Positions 44,459-53,397 of a stretch of DNA of 64,000 nucleotides are shown in pieces. Numbering within the stretch: position 1 is the stretch's first letter; each line of letters starts with the position of its first letter. The DNA is from UBA6054 sp963975575 (GTDB lineage Bacteria; Planctomycetota; Phycisphaerae; Phycisphaerales; UBA1924), in contig CAXBHL010000006.1 in NCBI GenBank assembly GCA_963975575.1, positions 62,001-126,000 of the forward strand, read 5' to 3'. The notes under the pieces are model-generated. The model saw only the letters and a list, made by a program, of their open reading frames with translations, was not told the DNA's origin and searched no databases. The translations under genes were made by a program, and so were the position numbers.

Positions 44459-44606
44459 CGAGCCGCGACTGGCAGGGAGCGGGCGCGGGTGCGTGTTGGT
44501 CGGGCCGGGTTGAGTTGCTCGGCGGCTCCGTTTGGGCGCGGTTGAGGTTCGCCGCGTGGCCGGGCCAACTCACTCCCCGCGCCCGCTCCCCGCCGGTCGC
44601 GGCTCG
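44459..44606. repeat. MITE-like inverted repeat between metG and nadA
   Basis: Arms at 44459-44489 and 44576-44606 are inverted copies matching at 29 of 31 positions. Further imperfect pairing extends inward (CGGGCCGG with CCGGGCC, and GTTGG blocks). The 86-base centre has no ORF. It is about 148 bp long, consistent with a miniature inverted-repeat element or a large cruciform-forming sequence. No target-site duplication is obvious. Confidence 0.6.
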
Positions 44607-44625
44607 TTGGGGACGAGGAACCCGC

Positions 44626-46383
44626 TCACGCCGGGGCGGGCTCGGCCGCGTCGGCCCGCATGAAGAGGACGGCGCCCTTGGCGATCGTCTGGCCCTTCTT
44701 GATCGAATGGGCCCCGCCCCACGCGGCCAGTTCGCTCAGGGGCGCGACGAACGCCGAGTTCGCGTCCTGCGGGTCGGTCAGGTGGGCGCAGTTCCAGTTG
44801 CGCCACAGCTCAGTCATCTTCTCGGGCATGACCGGGTGGAGCAGCAGCGTGGCGATGCGCAGGGCCTCGGCGCAGGAATAGAGGATCGACGCCAGCGCGT
44901 GGCGCCCGTCGTCGAGCGTGTCGATCTGCTTGGCCAGCGTGAACGGGGCGCTGTAGGAGATGAAGTCGTCCACATAGTTGACAATGGTCATCGCTCTGTG
45001 GAAGTACCGCTCCAGATCGAGCAGTTCGAGCGCGTGCGACGCCTCGCCGACGGCACCGGCCACGAAGCTCGGGAAATCGAACTGCCTGAGCGGGGCGTCC
45101 GATTGGGCCTTCCCCGCCGCGACCAACGCCTTCATCGCCGTCTGCAGCGCCGAGCCGTCCGGGAATCCGAACTGCCCGTTGCAGGTGCCCGGGATCATGC
45201 CGTCGAAGTACTTGGCCACCATGTTCCCCACGCGGCTGGTCGAGTTGCCCACGCTGTTGGCCAGGTCGCTGTTGTAGACCTCCACGAACCGCGCGTGGGC
45301 GAAGTCGGCGTCGTTGGCGCCCAGCGGGCCCTGGGTGGTCAGGAACCAGCGGACCGAGTCCAGGCTGTACTTGTCGGCGTACGCCCGCAGCGTGTCGATC
45401 TCGATGAAGTTGCCCAGGCTCTTGGACATCTTCTTGCCCTCGGCGATCCAGTACGCGTGGGCGTACACCGTCGCGGGCGGCTGCTCGCCCAGGGCGTGGA
45501 GCATCGCCGGCCAGATCACCGCGTGGAACCACAGGATGTCCTTGGCCATCAGGTGCACCGCCAGCGGACGATCCTTGGGCCAGAAGTCGCGTCGGTCCTG
45601 CTGGTCCACCATGGTCAGGTAGTTGCACAACGCTTCGATCCACACGTACACCCGGTGCTCGGGGTCGTTGGGCATGACCACGCCCCAGTCGGGGTCGCCG
45701 GGCTTGATCTTGCGGCTGACGGGCACGCGGTTGAGCCCGGTCTTGATCCGTCCGAGCACCTCGTTCTTTCGGGCATCGGGCAGCACACGGACGGCGCCGG
45801 ATTCGATCCGGTCCTTCAGCCACGCCTCGTACTTGTCCAGGCGGAAGAAGTAGTTCTGCTCGACGCGCTTCTCCAAGGGCTTGCCGGTCACGGGGCTCTT
45901 GAAGTCGTGCTCCTTGGCCGTCGTCTCGGTGACGTACTCCTCCTGCGAGCCGTCCCACCAGCCCTCGTAGTCGCCCAGCTCGATGTCGCCCGAATCGACC
46001 AGGCGCTGGATGTACGCGCTGGCGCGGTCCTTGTGGCGGTCCTCGGTGGTGCGGACGAAGTCGTCGTGGCTGAAGTTCATGAACGCGAAGGCGTCCTTGA
46101 AGCGCCCGGCGTTGATGGTGGCCCACTCCATGGGGGTGTGGCCCTTGTCCTTGGCGGTGGTGACGACCTTCTCGGCGTGCTCGTCGGTGCCGGTCAGGAA
46201 GAAGACATCGCGCCCCATGAGCCGCTGGGCCCGGGCGGCCACGTCGGCCAGCAGCGTGGTGTAGCAGTGCCCAATGTGGGGGCGGTCGTTGACGTAGTAG
46301 ATGGGGGTGGTGATGTAGTACGGGGCGGTGTCGCCGGCGGGCGCGCGGTGCTGGGGCTGGTCGTCGGTCTGGGGGTCGGTCAT
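44626..46383 (-). CDS. metG: methionyl-tRNA synthetase
   Basis: The 585-residue class Ia synthetase has HIGH at 36-39 (RPHIGHCYTT) and KMSKS near 317 (EGKKMSKSLGNF), with the Rossmann core and anticodon-binding helical domain in order. There is no C-terminal EMAP/tRNA-binding extension. No zinc-knuckle cysteines are evident in the connective peptide, so it looks like the zinc-less subclass. ATG 46383 has TACGAT (46389-46394) ending 5 bases upstream and no ribosome site, suggesting a leaderless transcript. It is divergent from the ECF sigma gene. Confidence 0.95.
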   Translation of the reverse strand: MTDPQTDDQPQHRAPAGDTAPYYITTPIYYVNDRPHIGHCYTTLLADVAARAQRLMGRDVFFLTGTDEHAEKVVTTAKDKGHTPMEWATINAGRFKDAFAFMNFSHDDFVRTTEDRHKDRASAYIQRLVDSGDIELGDYEGWWDGSQEEYVTETTAKEHDFKSPVTGKPLEKRVEQNYFFRLDKYEAWLKDRIESGAVRVLPDARKNEVLGRIKTGLNRVPVSRKIKPGDPDWGVVMPNDPEHRVYVWIEALCNYLTMVDQQDRRDFWPKDRPLAVHLMAKDILWFHAVIWPAMLHALGEQPPATVYAHAYWIAEGKKMSKSLGNFIEIDTLRAYADKYSLDSVRWFLTTQGPLGANDADFAHARFVEVYNSDLANSVGNSTSRVGNMVAKYFDGMIPGTCNGQFGFPDGSALQTAMKALVAAGKAQSDAPLRQFDFPSFVAGAVGEASHALELLDLERYFHRAMTIVNYVDDFISYSAPFTLAKQIDTLDDGRHALASILYSCAEALRIATLLLHPVMPEKMTELWRNWNCAHLTDPQDANSAFVAPLSELAAWGGAHSIKKGQTIAKGAVLFMRADAAEPAPA

Positions 46384-46535
46384 GGGCGATCGTAGATCCG
46401 GTGGTCGCGCGGTCCGCGCCGCCGCCGTGGCACCGCGTCGCGCCTCCCCGCGCGCTGGGCGTGCCGGCATCCCGGGTGCCGTTTTCCCCATACACTTGGC
46501 CTGATCCGTCCCCGCAAAGGACCCCGAGGCGCCCA

Positions 46536-47138
46536 TTGGAACGAGCCAAGTTCGAAACCCTGGCCCTCGAGCACCTGGACGCGGTGTACCGGATGGCGCT
46601 GCACCTGACCCGGCGCCCCGACGCCGCCGAGGACCTCGTCCAGGAGGTCTACGCCCGGGCGTTCCGCCCCAACACGGTCGAACGCTTCGTGGACATGTCC
46701 CCGGAAGAGGACACGCTGTCGGGTTCGGGCGGCATGCGGTCGTGGCTGTTCGCCATCACCCACAACGTGTTCTACTCCAAGGTCAAAAAGGACGCCCGAC
46801 GCCCCGCCGCGATTGGGGAGTTCTATGCAGAAGAGGGCCACGAGACGCCACCGGATGAGGCCCCCCCGGCCTGGTCCCGGGCCCAGCTCGACTGGGAGCA
46901 CGTGGACGATCGGCTCAAAAAGGCCATCGAGGAGCTCAAGGACGATTATCGGGAGGTTCTGCTGATGTGGGGCGTCGACGGGCTCAAGTACCGGGAGATC
47001 GCCGAGATCCTCGAGGTGCCCATCGGCACGGTCATGAGCCGCCTGCACCGGGCCCGAAAACTCCTGGCCGACCGCCTGCTGGAGGATCCCGGGGCGGCCG
47101 ATGAGATGGGGCTGAGAATGTTCGAAGACCGGGAATGA
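46536..47138 (+). CDS. ECF-type RNA polymerase sigma factor
   Basis: The 200-residue protein has a sigma-70 region 2 (HLDAVYRMALHLTRRPDAAE, then DLVQEVYARAF) and region 4 (YREVLLMWGVDGLKYREIAE, then VPIGTVMSRLHRARKLL). A short insertion sits between them. The best start is TTG 46536, with GAGG 7 bases upstream; no ATG fits the family N-terminus. The next gene encodes a membrane protein of anti-sigma type, as is usual for ECF factors. The controlled genes probably include the downstream cluster. Confidence 0.9.
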   Translation: MERAKFETLALEHLDAVYRMALHLTRRPDAAEDLVQEVYARAFRPNTVERFVDMSPEEDTLSGSGGMRSWLFAITHNVFYSKVKKDARRPAAIGEFYAEEGHETPPDEAPPAWSRAQLDWEHVDDRLKKAIEELKDDYREVLLMWGVDGLKYREIAEILEVPIGTVMSRLHRARKLLADRLLEDPGAADEMGLRMFEDRE

Positions 47139-47213
47139 CAGCCGCTTGGGCGATGTTTCGATACCAGATCCTGCGGCCCCCGGGCATCGGGCCGAACCTA
47201 CGGAAAAACGACG

Positions 47214-48188
47214 ATGCGTGAGCAAGACCACATTCCGGGATGCACGGGCGACGCGCCCCGTTCGATCGGCGCCCTGATCCGGGCCGCCGCCGACGGGGAA
47301 CTGACCGACGCCCAACTCGCCGAGTTCGAGCGCCTGTGCGCCGAGCGCGACTGCACCAAGGACCGCGTCCGGTTCGAGCAGACGCTCCGCGAGTGCTGCG
47401 GCCGGGTGATGCAGGCCGCCCCGTGCTGCTCGGATTCGCTCCGGGCCCGGGTCCGGGCCATCGCGGCCGAGTCCCGCTCGACGGACATGCAGGCGGCTCC
47501 GGCCCAGCCCTTTCAGCAGGCCGCCGGGCCGGAAGCCATGGCCCCGATCACGCGGGAGCGGTCTTTCTGGCAACGATCCCCGGGCATGATGGCCGCGGCG
47601 GCCGTGCTGCTCTCCGTGGCGGGCGTGCTCATCTGGCAGGCGTCTTCGCTGCCCGCTGGCCCCCTTCCCCCGGGCATGACCCGCACCGAGGTCGCTTATC
47701 GCGATCGCGTGGCCGGGTTCGTCAGCGGCGAGCACAGCCGCTGCACCAAGAACGCCTCCGCCGCCGAGGCCAAGCTGGTCCTGCGCGATGCGGAGACAGC
47801 CAAGACCCACTTCGCCAGCGCCTTCGGGATGTCGCAGGTCAGCCTCGAGGCGGACCCCGCGGACGCCGGGTCGATCAGCTTCTGGGGCGCGGGCGACTGC
47901 CACGTGCCCGGCTCGGCAGAGTCCGCCCACGTGCGCTTCGACGCCGTCGCGCCGGACGGCACGCCCGTTCGCCTGAGCCTCTTCGTCATGCCCGATAACC
48001 AGCGCCTCCCGATCGAGACGGGCACCACCTACCGGGTCGGATCCGAGGCGTGCGCCAAGTCCGGCGTGTCGCTGTACGCGTGGCGGGAGGGCGGCCTGGT
48101 CTACCTGCTCGTCAGCGAGGCCGAGGGCGAGTTCTGCGGCATCGTGCGCCGGTCCCTGCACGCCCCCGCGGAGGTCGCCGGGCTCTGA
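47214..48188 (+). CDS. putative membrane anti-sigma factor
   Basis: The 324-residue protein has a cysteine-rich N-terminal cytoplasmic region (about 1-85, with CAERDC and RECCGRVMQAAPCC), a single membrane helix (about 123-145) and a periplasmic domain of about 180 residues. This is the layout of transmembrane anti-sigma factors. The exact HxxxCxxC zinc motif is not seen, so assignment rests on position 75 bases after the ECF sigma gene and on topology. The cysteines could sense metal or redox state. Confidence 0.65.
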   Translation: MREQDHIPGCTGDAPRSIGALIRAAADGELTDAQLAEFERLCAERDCTKDRVRFEQTLRECCGRVMQAAPCCSDSLRARVRAIAAESRSTDMQAAPAQPFQQAAGPEAMAPITRERSFWQRSPGMMAAAAVLLSVAGVLIWQASSLPAGPLPPGMTRTEVAYRDRVAGFVSGEHSRCTKNASAAEAKLVLRDAETAKTHFASAFGMSQVSLEADPADAGSISFWGAGDCHVPGSAESAHVRFDAVAPDGTPVRLSLFVMPDNQRLPIETGTTYRVGSEACAKSGVSLYAWREGGLVYLLVSEAEGEFCGIVRRSLHAPAEVAGL

Positions 48189-48377
48189 GCCCGACCGATC
48201 CCCACCCCAACCCCACCCGGCCCTCACAGGCCGTGCAGAGCCCGTGACGAGCCCCCGCGGGACACCCGCGGCGTCCGGAGGCGTTTCCTCGTGCTGGAGG
48301 CCCGTGTGCGCGGGAAATGAACGAACCCGGGCCCCATCGGTCCGAGTAGGATGAAGTGCCGGGAAGGAGATCACGCC

Positions 48378-50267
48378 ATGAGCACCCGCTCCAACAGCAG
48401 GATCCGTGTCCGCACCCTCATCGGGGTGGCGGGTATCGCATGGTCCGCCGCGGCCGCCAACGCTCAGAACGCCCTCGGTGACGGGCGCGGGCTGGACGCC
48501 AACACGGGCCAGGGCGGGCGGGTCAACTACGAGCGTCCGAGCTTCTCGCAGGAACTCCAGTTCCGCAACGCGATCGTCACCGGCAACGCCCCCGGCGGGC
48601 TGAGTTTCCGCGGCGATCTGGGGTACCGGGCGTCGGGCGAGTTCGCCGGTGACATCGGGTCGGACGACCTGTTCAGTTTCCGGCGCGATTCGCTCTATTC
48701 CGGGCTCGCCGGGATGGGCATCCGCGGGACGGACGCGCTGCAGTACCAGTTCAGCCTGACCACGGGTGCCCGCCCGCCGCAGAACCTCACCGGGGATCTC
48801 AGCTACGGTCGTGACTCGCTGTACCAGTCCGCGTCGTCGGTCAACAACTCGATGACGACGACGACCATCGGGCGCAACCCGCTGGACGCGGACGCCCGGG
48901 GTCTGGGCCTGTACCAGGCGTCGGCGCAGGAGTCCGAGCTGTCCGACGCGATCACGGGCACGCTGCGCAGCAGTTCGGCCTACACCACGACGACCAGCCT
49001 CTCGCCGGTGATCCTCTCGACCTTCGAGCAGGGGATCGAGCGTCGCCCGTTCGGGCTGACGGCCTCGGTGCTCACGGGCGTCACCACCGTGCCGATGCGC
49101 TCCCCGCAGAACGCCGGGAACCAGCAGGGCACGGGCGCCAACCCGACCGGCGTGCCGCGCGACCCGACCGCGCCGCGCACCCCCACGGCCTACGAGCAGG
49201 TGCTCGAGCGCATGCGCACGCGGGCCGAGGAGCAGGCCGCCCGCAACGGGCAGACGACCAACACCATGCCGGGCGGCGAAGCGCCCGGCGACCGGATGGA
49301 CGAGATCTCCAAGCGGCTCGAGGCGCTCCGCGCCGGCCTGATGGGCGCCAACGCCCCGGGCGACCCCGCCCCGGGCCAGACTCAGACCCAGCCCCAAACC
49401 CAGCCCCAAACCCAGCCCCAAACCCGGCCCCAAACCCCGCCGCAGAACCAGACGCCGGACCAGCCGGGCATGCGCCCAGCGGGCGGGCCCGGCGGTGCCG
49501 ATCCCCAGCCCGCGACCGACCCCGGCGGCGCCAATCCGTCGGCGACCGGGCCGGGCCAGATCATCCCCGGCGCGACCAACCCGGCCGGCACGGGCGTGAC
49601 CAACCCGGCGGGCGAGGCGCTGCGGGCCGAGTACGACCCCGCCCGCTACGCCGTGGACGCGGCGACTCTGGAACTGATCCGGGCCGGCGAGGCACCGCTG
49701 ACCGGCTTCATCGATCCGAACGCCGAGGGGCGTGACCTTTACAGCGAGCACATGCGCGCCGGCGAGCGTCTGATCGCCGCGGAGCGGTACTTCGACGCCG
49801 AGGAACGCTTCGCCCGGGCGCTCTCGCTCAAGCCGGGCGACCCCACCGCGCAGATCGGTCGGGCGCACGCCCAGCTCGGCGCGGGCTTGTCGCTGTCCGC
49901 GGCGGTGAACCTCCGCTCGCTGTTCGTCCTCCATCCGGAGATGATGGGGGCCCGCTACGCCGGTCGCCTGCTGCCGTCTCCCGACCGCATCGATCTGCTC
50001 ATCGACAACCTGCGCGAGCGGGCGGGGCTGATCAAGGTGCCCGGCCGCCCCGAAGAGGAGCTGAGCACGCGGATCTCCTCTGCGCTCCTGCTGTCCTACC
50101 TGGGCTACCAGAACAACCGGCCCGAGGTGATCGAGGAGGGCTTCGGCGTGGTCCGCGCCGTGGGCTCGCCGGAGGACATCCGGCTCGTCACCATCCTCAG
50201 CCAGGTCTGGACCCCGGATCCCGCCGCCCCCAACACTCCGGCGGGCGCGGCCGATGACGCACCGTGA
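48378..50267 (+). CDS. secreted repeat/TPR protein of unknown function
   Basis: The 629-residue protein has a signal peptide (about 1-29, ending AAANAQ). A conserved N-terminal domain follows (GDGRGLDANTGQGGRVNYER, then FRNAIVTGNAPGGLSFRGD), then a middle low-complexity stretch with a TQPQ-type repeat. A C-terminal TPR-like helical region (about 470-560: RLIAAERYFDAEERFARALS) ends it. AAGGAG lies 9 bases before ATG 48378. The N-terminal domain looks like one conserved in Phycisphaerae, but I cannot name it. The stop overlaps the next gene. Confidence 0.65.
   Translation: MSTRSNSRIRVRTLIGVAGIAWSAAAANAQNALGDGRGLDANTGQGGRVNYERPSFSQELQFRNAIVTGNAPGGLSFRGDLGYRASGEFAGDIGSDDLFSFRRDSLYSGLAGMGIRGTDALQYQFSLTTGARPPQNLTGDLSYGRDSLYQSASSVNNSMTTTTIGRNPLDADARGLGLYQASAQESELSDAITGTLRSSSAYTTTTSLSPVILSTFEQGIERRPFGLTASVLTGVTTVPMRSPQNAGNQQGTGANPTGVPRDPTAPRTPTAYEQVLERMRTRAEEQAARNGQTTNTMPGGEAPGDRMDEISKRLEALRAGLMGANAPGDPAPGQTQTQPQTQPQTQPQTRPQTPPQNQTPDQPGMRPAGGPGGADPQPATDPGGANPSATGPGQIIPGATNPAGTGVTNPAGEALRAEYDPARYAVDAATLELIRAGEAPLTGFIDPNAEGRDLYSEHMRAGERLIAAERYFDAEERFARALSLKPGDPTAQIGRAHAQLGAGLSLSAAVNLRSLFVLHPEMMGARYAGRLLPSPDRIDLLIDNLRERAGLIKVPGRPEEELSTRISSALLLSYLGYQNNRPEVIEEGFGVVRAVGSPEDIRLVTILSQVWTPDPAAPNTPAGAADDAP
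49379..49440 (+). repeat. 12-bp tandem repeat coding for Thr-Gln-Pro-Gln units
   Basis: About four degenerate copies of a 12-base unit of the type CAGCCCCAAACC lie within the low-complexity region of the secreted TPR gene. Because the unit is a multiple of three, copy changes keep the frame. Confidence 0.8.
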
Positions 50268-52002
50268 CATGAACAGCCCCGCCAACCCCGTCCACCCCGC
50301 CGAGCCCGCCCGCCCGGGCGCTGCCGCCCGGCCCGACCGCGCGGATCCGGCGGCCGGCCAGGCCGGCCATGCGCCGGAGGCCCGCCCGCGCCCGCTCGGG
50401 TCGTCCGTGCGGGACTACTGGACCGACGGATCGATCAGCGCGCTGTGCGACCATATCTCGCAGCTCGGCGGCGTGACCATCGAGCTGCGCGACGAGCACG
50501 ACCGTGTCCTGCCCCCCGGCCCGCTGGTCGAATCCGCCGATCCCGCCCCGGTGCCGGCGGGGGCCACGGTGCTGGACATCGTGGTCGAGGAGGAGCGCAT
50601 CGGCTCGGTGGTGGTCCACCCGGGCGAGCCCGGCGACCACGGGCGAGCGGTCGCCGCGGGGCGGCTGATCGCCGCCGCCACCCGCGAGGCCTGCGCCGAC
50701 GTCGCCGAGCTGCGCCACCGCGTCGCCGAGATCGACACGCTCTACCGCCTCAGCGCCATGCTCGTCCGGGGCGGCGACGTCAAGGACACGCTCGCCGCGG
50801 CCTTGCGCTCGGCCCTCCAGGTGCTCGAGCTGGACGCCGGCTCGATCATGCTCCTGCCCGAGGACGCCGACGGCCTGGCCAAGGCCGAGAGCGAGGCGGA
50901 CCTGCGCCGCAGCGTCGCCATCAACCTGTCCGAGTCCTGGCTGGCCACGCCGCTCCCCTTGAGCAAGGACCGCGAGTTCGACCGCCGCGCTCTGGCCGGT
51001 GAGATCGTCGTCAGCCCGGACCTGGTCAACGACCCGCGCGTGCTGCTGCCCGAGCAGTGCGCCGAGGAGGGCCTCGGCTCGTTCATGAGCGCCGGGATGG
51101 TGTTCGACGGACGCCCGATCGGCGTGATCCGCGTGTACGACCGCGCCCCGCGGGAGTTCTCGCGGGCCGAGCGCCGGCTGCTGCGTTCGATCGCCCAGTC
51201 CGCGGCCGCCTCGGTCGAGCAGGCGGGCGTGATCCGACTGCGGGCCAGCGAGCGGCGCACGCAGCGGGCCCTGCGGATCGCGGGCGCGGTGCAGCAGCGG
51301 ATGATGCCGGCCGAGGTGCCCCGCGTGCCCGGCGTGGACCTGGCCGCCCGCTACCGCCCGAGCTTCGAGATCGGCGGGGACTTTTACGACCTGTTCGAAT
51401 CGCACGGCCGACTGGCGATCGTGGTGGGGGACGTGGTGGGCAAGGGCGTGGCGGCGGGCCTGCTGATGAGCGCGGTCCGCGCCACCATGCGCGCCTACGC
51501 CGAGCTGTCCGACGATCTTTCGCGCGTGATGGGGCGCACCAACGACGCCATGTGCCGCGACACGACCGTCAACGAGTTCGCGACCGTATGGATGGGCACC
51601 ATCGACCCGCACACGCGCGAGCTGCGCTACGTCTCCGCCGGGCACGACCGGCCCATGCTCTTCCGCCGCAACGCGGACGGCGCGTGGGAAAGCCGGATCC
51701 TCGACGGGGGCGGACTCGTAGCCGGGGTGTCGGCGGGCGAGTCCTACCCGGTCGAGATGACAAAGCTGCGCCAGTCCGACGTGATCGTGGCCTTCACCGA
51801 CGGCATGACCGACGCGCAGTCGTTCTCGACCGAGCGATTCGGGCGCAAACGCCTGACCGAGGCCGTCCGCACCACCCTCGAGGCCGACCCCTACGCCTCC
51901 GCGGCCGAGCTGGTCGAGCGGGTGTTCTGGTCCGTCCGCCAGTTCACGGGCCTGCACAAGCAGGCCGACGACGAGACGCTGGTCATCGCCCGGATAACAT
52001 AG
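50254..52002 (+). CDS. GAF-domain PP2C (SpoIIE-type) serine phosphatase
   Basis: The 582-residue protein has a Pro/Ala-rich N-terminus, a GAF domain (about 165-325) and a PPM/SpoIIE phosphatase domain (about 350-580). Metal-binding motifs are GGDFYDLF, VVGDVVGKGVAAGLLM, SAGHDRPML and AFTDGMTDA. Such enzymes dephosphorylate anti-sigma antagonists in partner-switching. Start ATG 50254 overlaps the previous gene by 14 bases; ATG 50269, one base after its stop, is equally possible. Confidence 0.9.
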   Translation: MTHRDMNSPANPVHPAEPARPGAAARPDRADPAAGQAGHAPEARPRPLGSSVRDYWTDGSISALCDHISQLGGVTIELRDEHDRVLPPGPLVESADPAPVPAGATVLDIVVEEERIGSVVVHPGEPGDHGRAVAAGRLIAAATREACADVAELRHRVAEIDTLYRLSAMLVRGGDVKDTLAAALRSALQVLELDAGSIMLLPEDADGLAKAESEADLRRSVAINLSESWLATPLPLSKDREFDRRALAGEIVVSPDLVNDPRVLLPEQCAEEGLGSFMSAGMVFDGRPIGVIRVYDRAPREFSRAERRLLRSIAQSAAASVEQAGVIRLRASERRTQRALRIAGAVQQRMMPAEVPRVPGVDLAARYRPSFEIGGDFYDLFESHGRLAIVVGDVVGKGVAAGLLMSAVRATMRAYAELSDDLSRVMGRTNDAMCRDTTVNEFATVWMGTIDPHTRELRYVSAGHDRPMLFRRNADGAWESRILDGGGLVAGVSAGESYPVEMTKLRQSDVIVAFTDGMTDAQSFSTERFGRKRLTEAVRTTLEADPYASAAELVERVFWSVRQFTGLHKQADDETLVIARIT

Positions 52003-52040
52003 GGCCTGCGTCCGCGCCCGCGGGCGCCGGAGGACCCCGG

Positions 52041-52901
52041 TTGCTCGCGTCCGTCCTCGCCACGATCGGTCTTATCGTCGCGGTCGTCGTGGCCTTGGTC
52101 GCCGACCGCAGATACCGCCTGACCCGCATCCGGCTGCGTGAACTGCGTCGCGAGCACGAGCTGACGAGGCTGAGCCTCCAGCACCTGGCAACGCGGTTTG
52201 CCAAGGCCGACGCCGAGCGTGCGGGGACCGCGCTCCGCAGCGAGCCGGACTTCAACGCCGTCGGCGGCGAGGACCTGTTCCTGTTCCACCTCTTCGAGGG
52301 CCAGAACAGCGGTTTTTACATCGAAGCCGGGGCGTACGACGGCCGCGTCGGGTCGGTGACCTACGCGTTCGACGCGCTGGGCTGGAACGGGCTGCTCATC
52401 GAGCCGCACCCGGACCTGCATCGCAGCGCCGTGGCCAACCGACCGGCGGCGCGCGTCGAGCGGGTCGCGCTGGCGGACCCCGGCGCCGAAGGCACGGCCC
52501 GGTTCACGGCGCTGCCGGACGGCGGTTCGTACCTCACCGACCGCGGAGACGCCGCGTCGCACCGGTCGCAGCTCGACCGGGCGCGTGAGTTCGATGTCCC
52601 GGTGACCACGCTGGACACGGTGCTGCGGGGTCACGCCGGGCCGATCGATCTGTGCGTGTTCGACGTCGAGGGAGCCGAGCCCTCCCTGATCCGCGGGTTC
52701 GACCTCGAGCGGTGGCGTCCCCGGGTGCTCCTGATCGAAGACCTGGGGACCGGTGCGGCGCTGGCCCGGGATCTCGAGCGTCGCGGCTACGAGCAGGTCG
52801 CGTGGATCCACGCCAACCGCCTCTTCGTGCGGGCCGACGACACCGAACTGGTGGCCCGGGCGCGGCGACTGTTCCGCTCTTTCCCGGTCGCGAGGCCCTA
52901 G
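52041..52901 (+). CDS. membrane-anchored FkbM-family methyltransferase
   Basis: The 286-residue protein has one N-terminal helix (about 1-20, LLASVLATIGLIVAVVVALV). A short coiled linker and an FkbM SAM-dependent methyltransferase domain follow (SGFYIEAGAYDGRVGS, GWNGLLIEPHPDLH, DLCVFDVEGAEPSLIRGFDL). The substrate may be a glycan or lipid at the membrane. TTG 52041 is chosen because GGAGG lies 8 bases upstream. It follows the phosphatase by 38 bases. Confidence 0.82.
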   Translation: MLASVLATIGLIVAVVVALVADRRYRLTRIRLRELRREHELTRLSLQHLATRFAKADAERAGTALRSEPDFNAVGGEDLFLFHLFEGQNSGFYIEAGAYDGRVGSVTYAFDALGWNGLLIEPHPDLHRSAVANRPAARVERVALADPGAEGTARFTALPDGGSYLTDRGDAASHRSQLDRAREFDVPVTTLDTVLRGHAGPIDLCVFDVEGAEPSLIRGFDLERWRPRVLLIEDLGTGAALARDLERRGYEQVAWIHANRLFVRADDTELVARARRLFRSFPVARP

Positions 52902-52923
52902 GCGTGGCGAATCCAAAAGGGCG

Positions 52924-52954
52924 GACGCCCGGCGGCTTTCGCACACCGGGCGTC
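52924..52954. terminator. possible bidirectional terminator
   Basis: A perfect 9-bp stem GACGCCCGG/CCGGGCGTC (52924-52932 with 52946-52954), with a 13-base loop, lies between the convergent FkbM gene and the small minus-strand gene. T-rich tracts flank it weakly (CCCTTTT on the minus side). Confidence 0.5.
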
Positions 52955-53000
52955 TGGGTTGGGGGTCGTTTCGGGGCCGGCGGGTATCCGGCCAGCGGAC

Positions 53001-53240
53001 TCAGGCGGCCCAGGGGCCGTCGTCGTCATGGTCTCTTCGCCGCGGGAAGGGCAGCGGTTCCATGCCGTCGAGCTGTTCGCTGAGCGAATCGATCGAACGC
53101 TGGACGCGTCCGAAGGCCCGCTCGACCTGATCGATCACGTCGAGCGTCTCGTCCGTGTCGGGCCGGCGCCAGTCCCGGATGGGGAGCGGCGCGGGGGGGT
53201 CGATTTCCGGTTCGTCGATGACCAGCCTGAGATGCGGCAT
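53001..53240 (-). CDS. small hypothetical protein, 79 aa
   Basis: The 79-residue acidic protein begins MPHLRLVIDEPEIDPP. It has a helical central segment (TLDVIDQVERAFGRVQRSID) and an Asp-rich tail. No membrane segment or known motif is seen. AAGGAGG 8 bases before ATG 53240 strongly supports it. Its neighbours do not suggest a role. Confidence 0.6.
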   Translation of the reverse strand: MPHLRLVIDEPEIDPPAPLPIRDWRRPDTDETLDVIDQVERAFGRVQRSIDSLSEQLDGMEPLPFPRRRDHDDDGPWAA

Positions 53241-53397
53241 GGCGTGCCTCCTTCTTCCGATTGGAAGCGTGCCATTTGCAATCGGCCTGCGGTTGCCTCT
53301 CCTTGACCCCGGCTTGCGCCCGGGGGTGGGTTTGGACGGATTGTGCGGGTCGGACCACCTCATAAACACACATATCGGGCGGCCGGGGCTTGACGGA

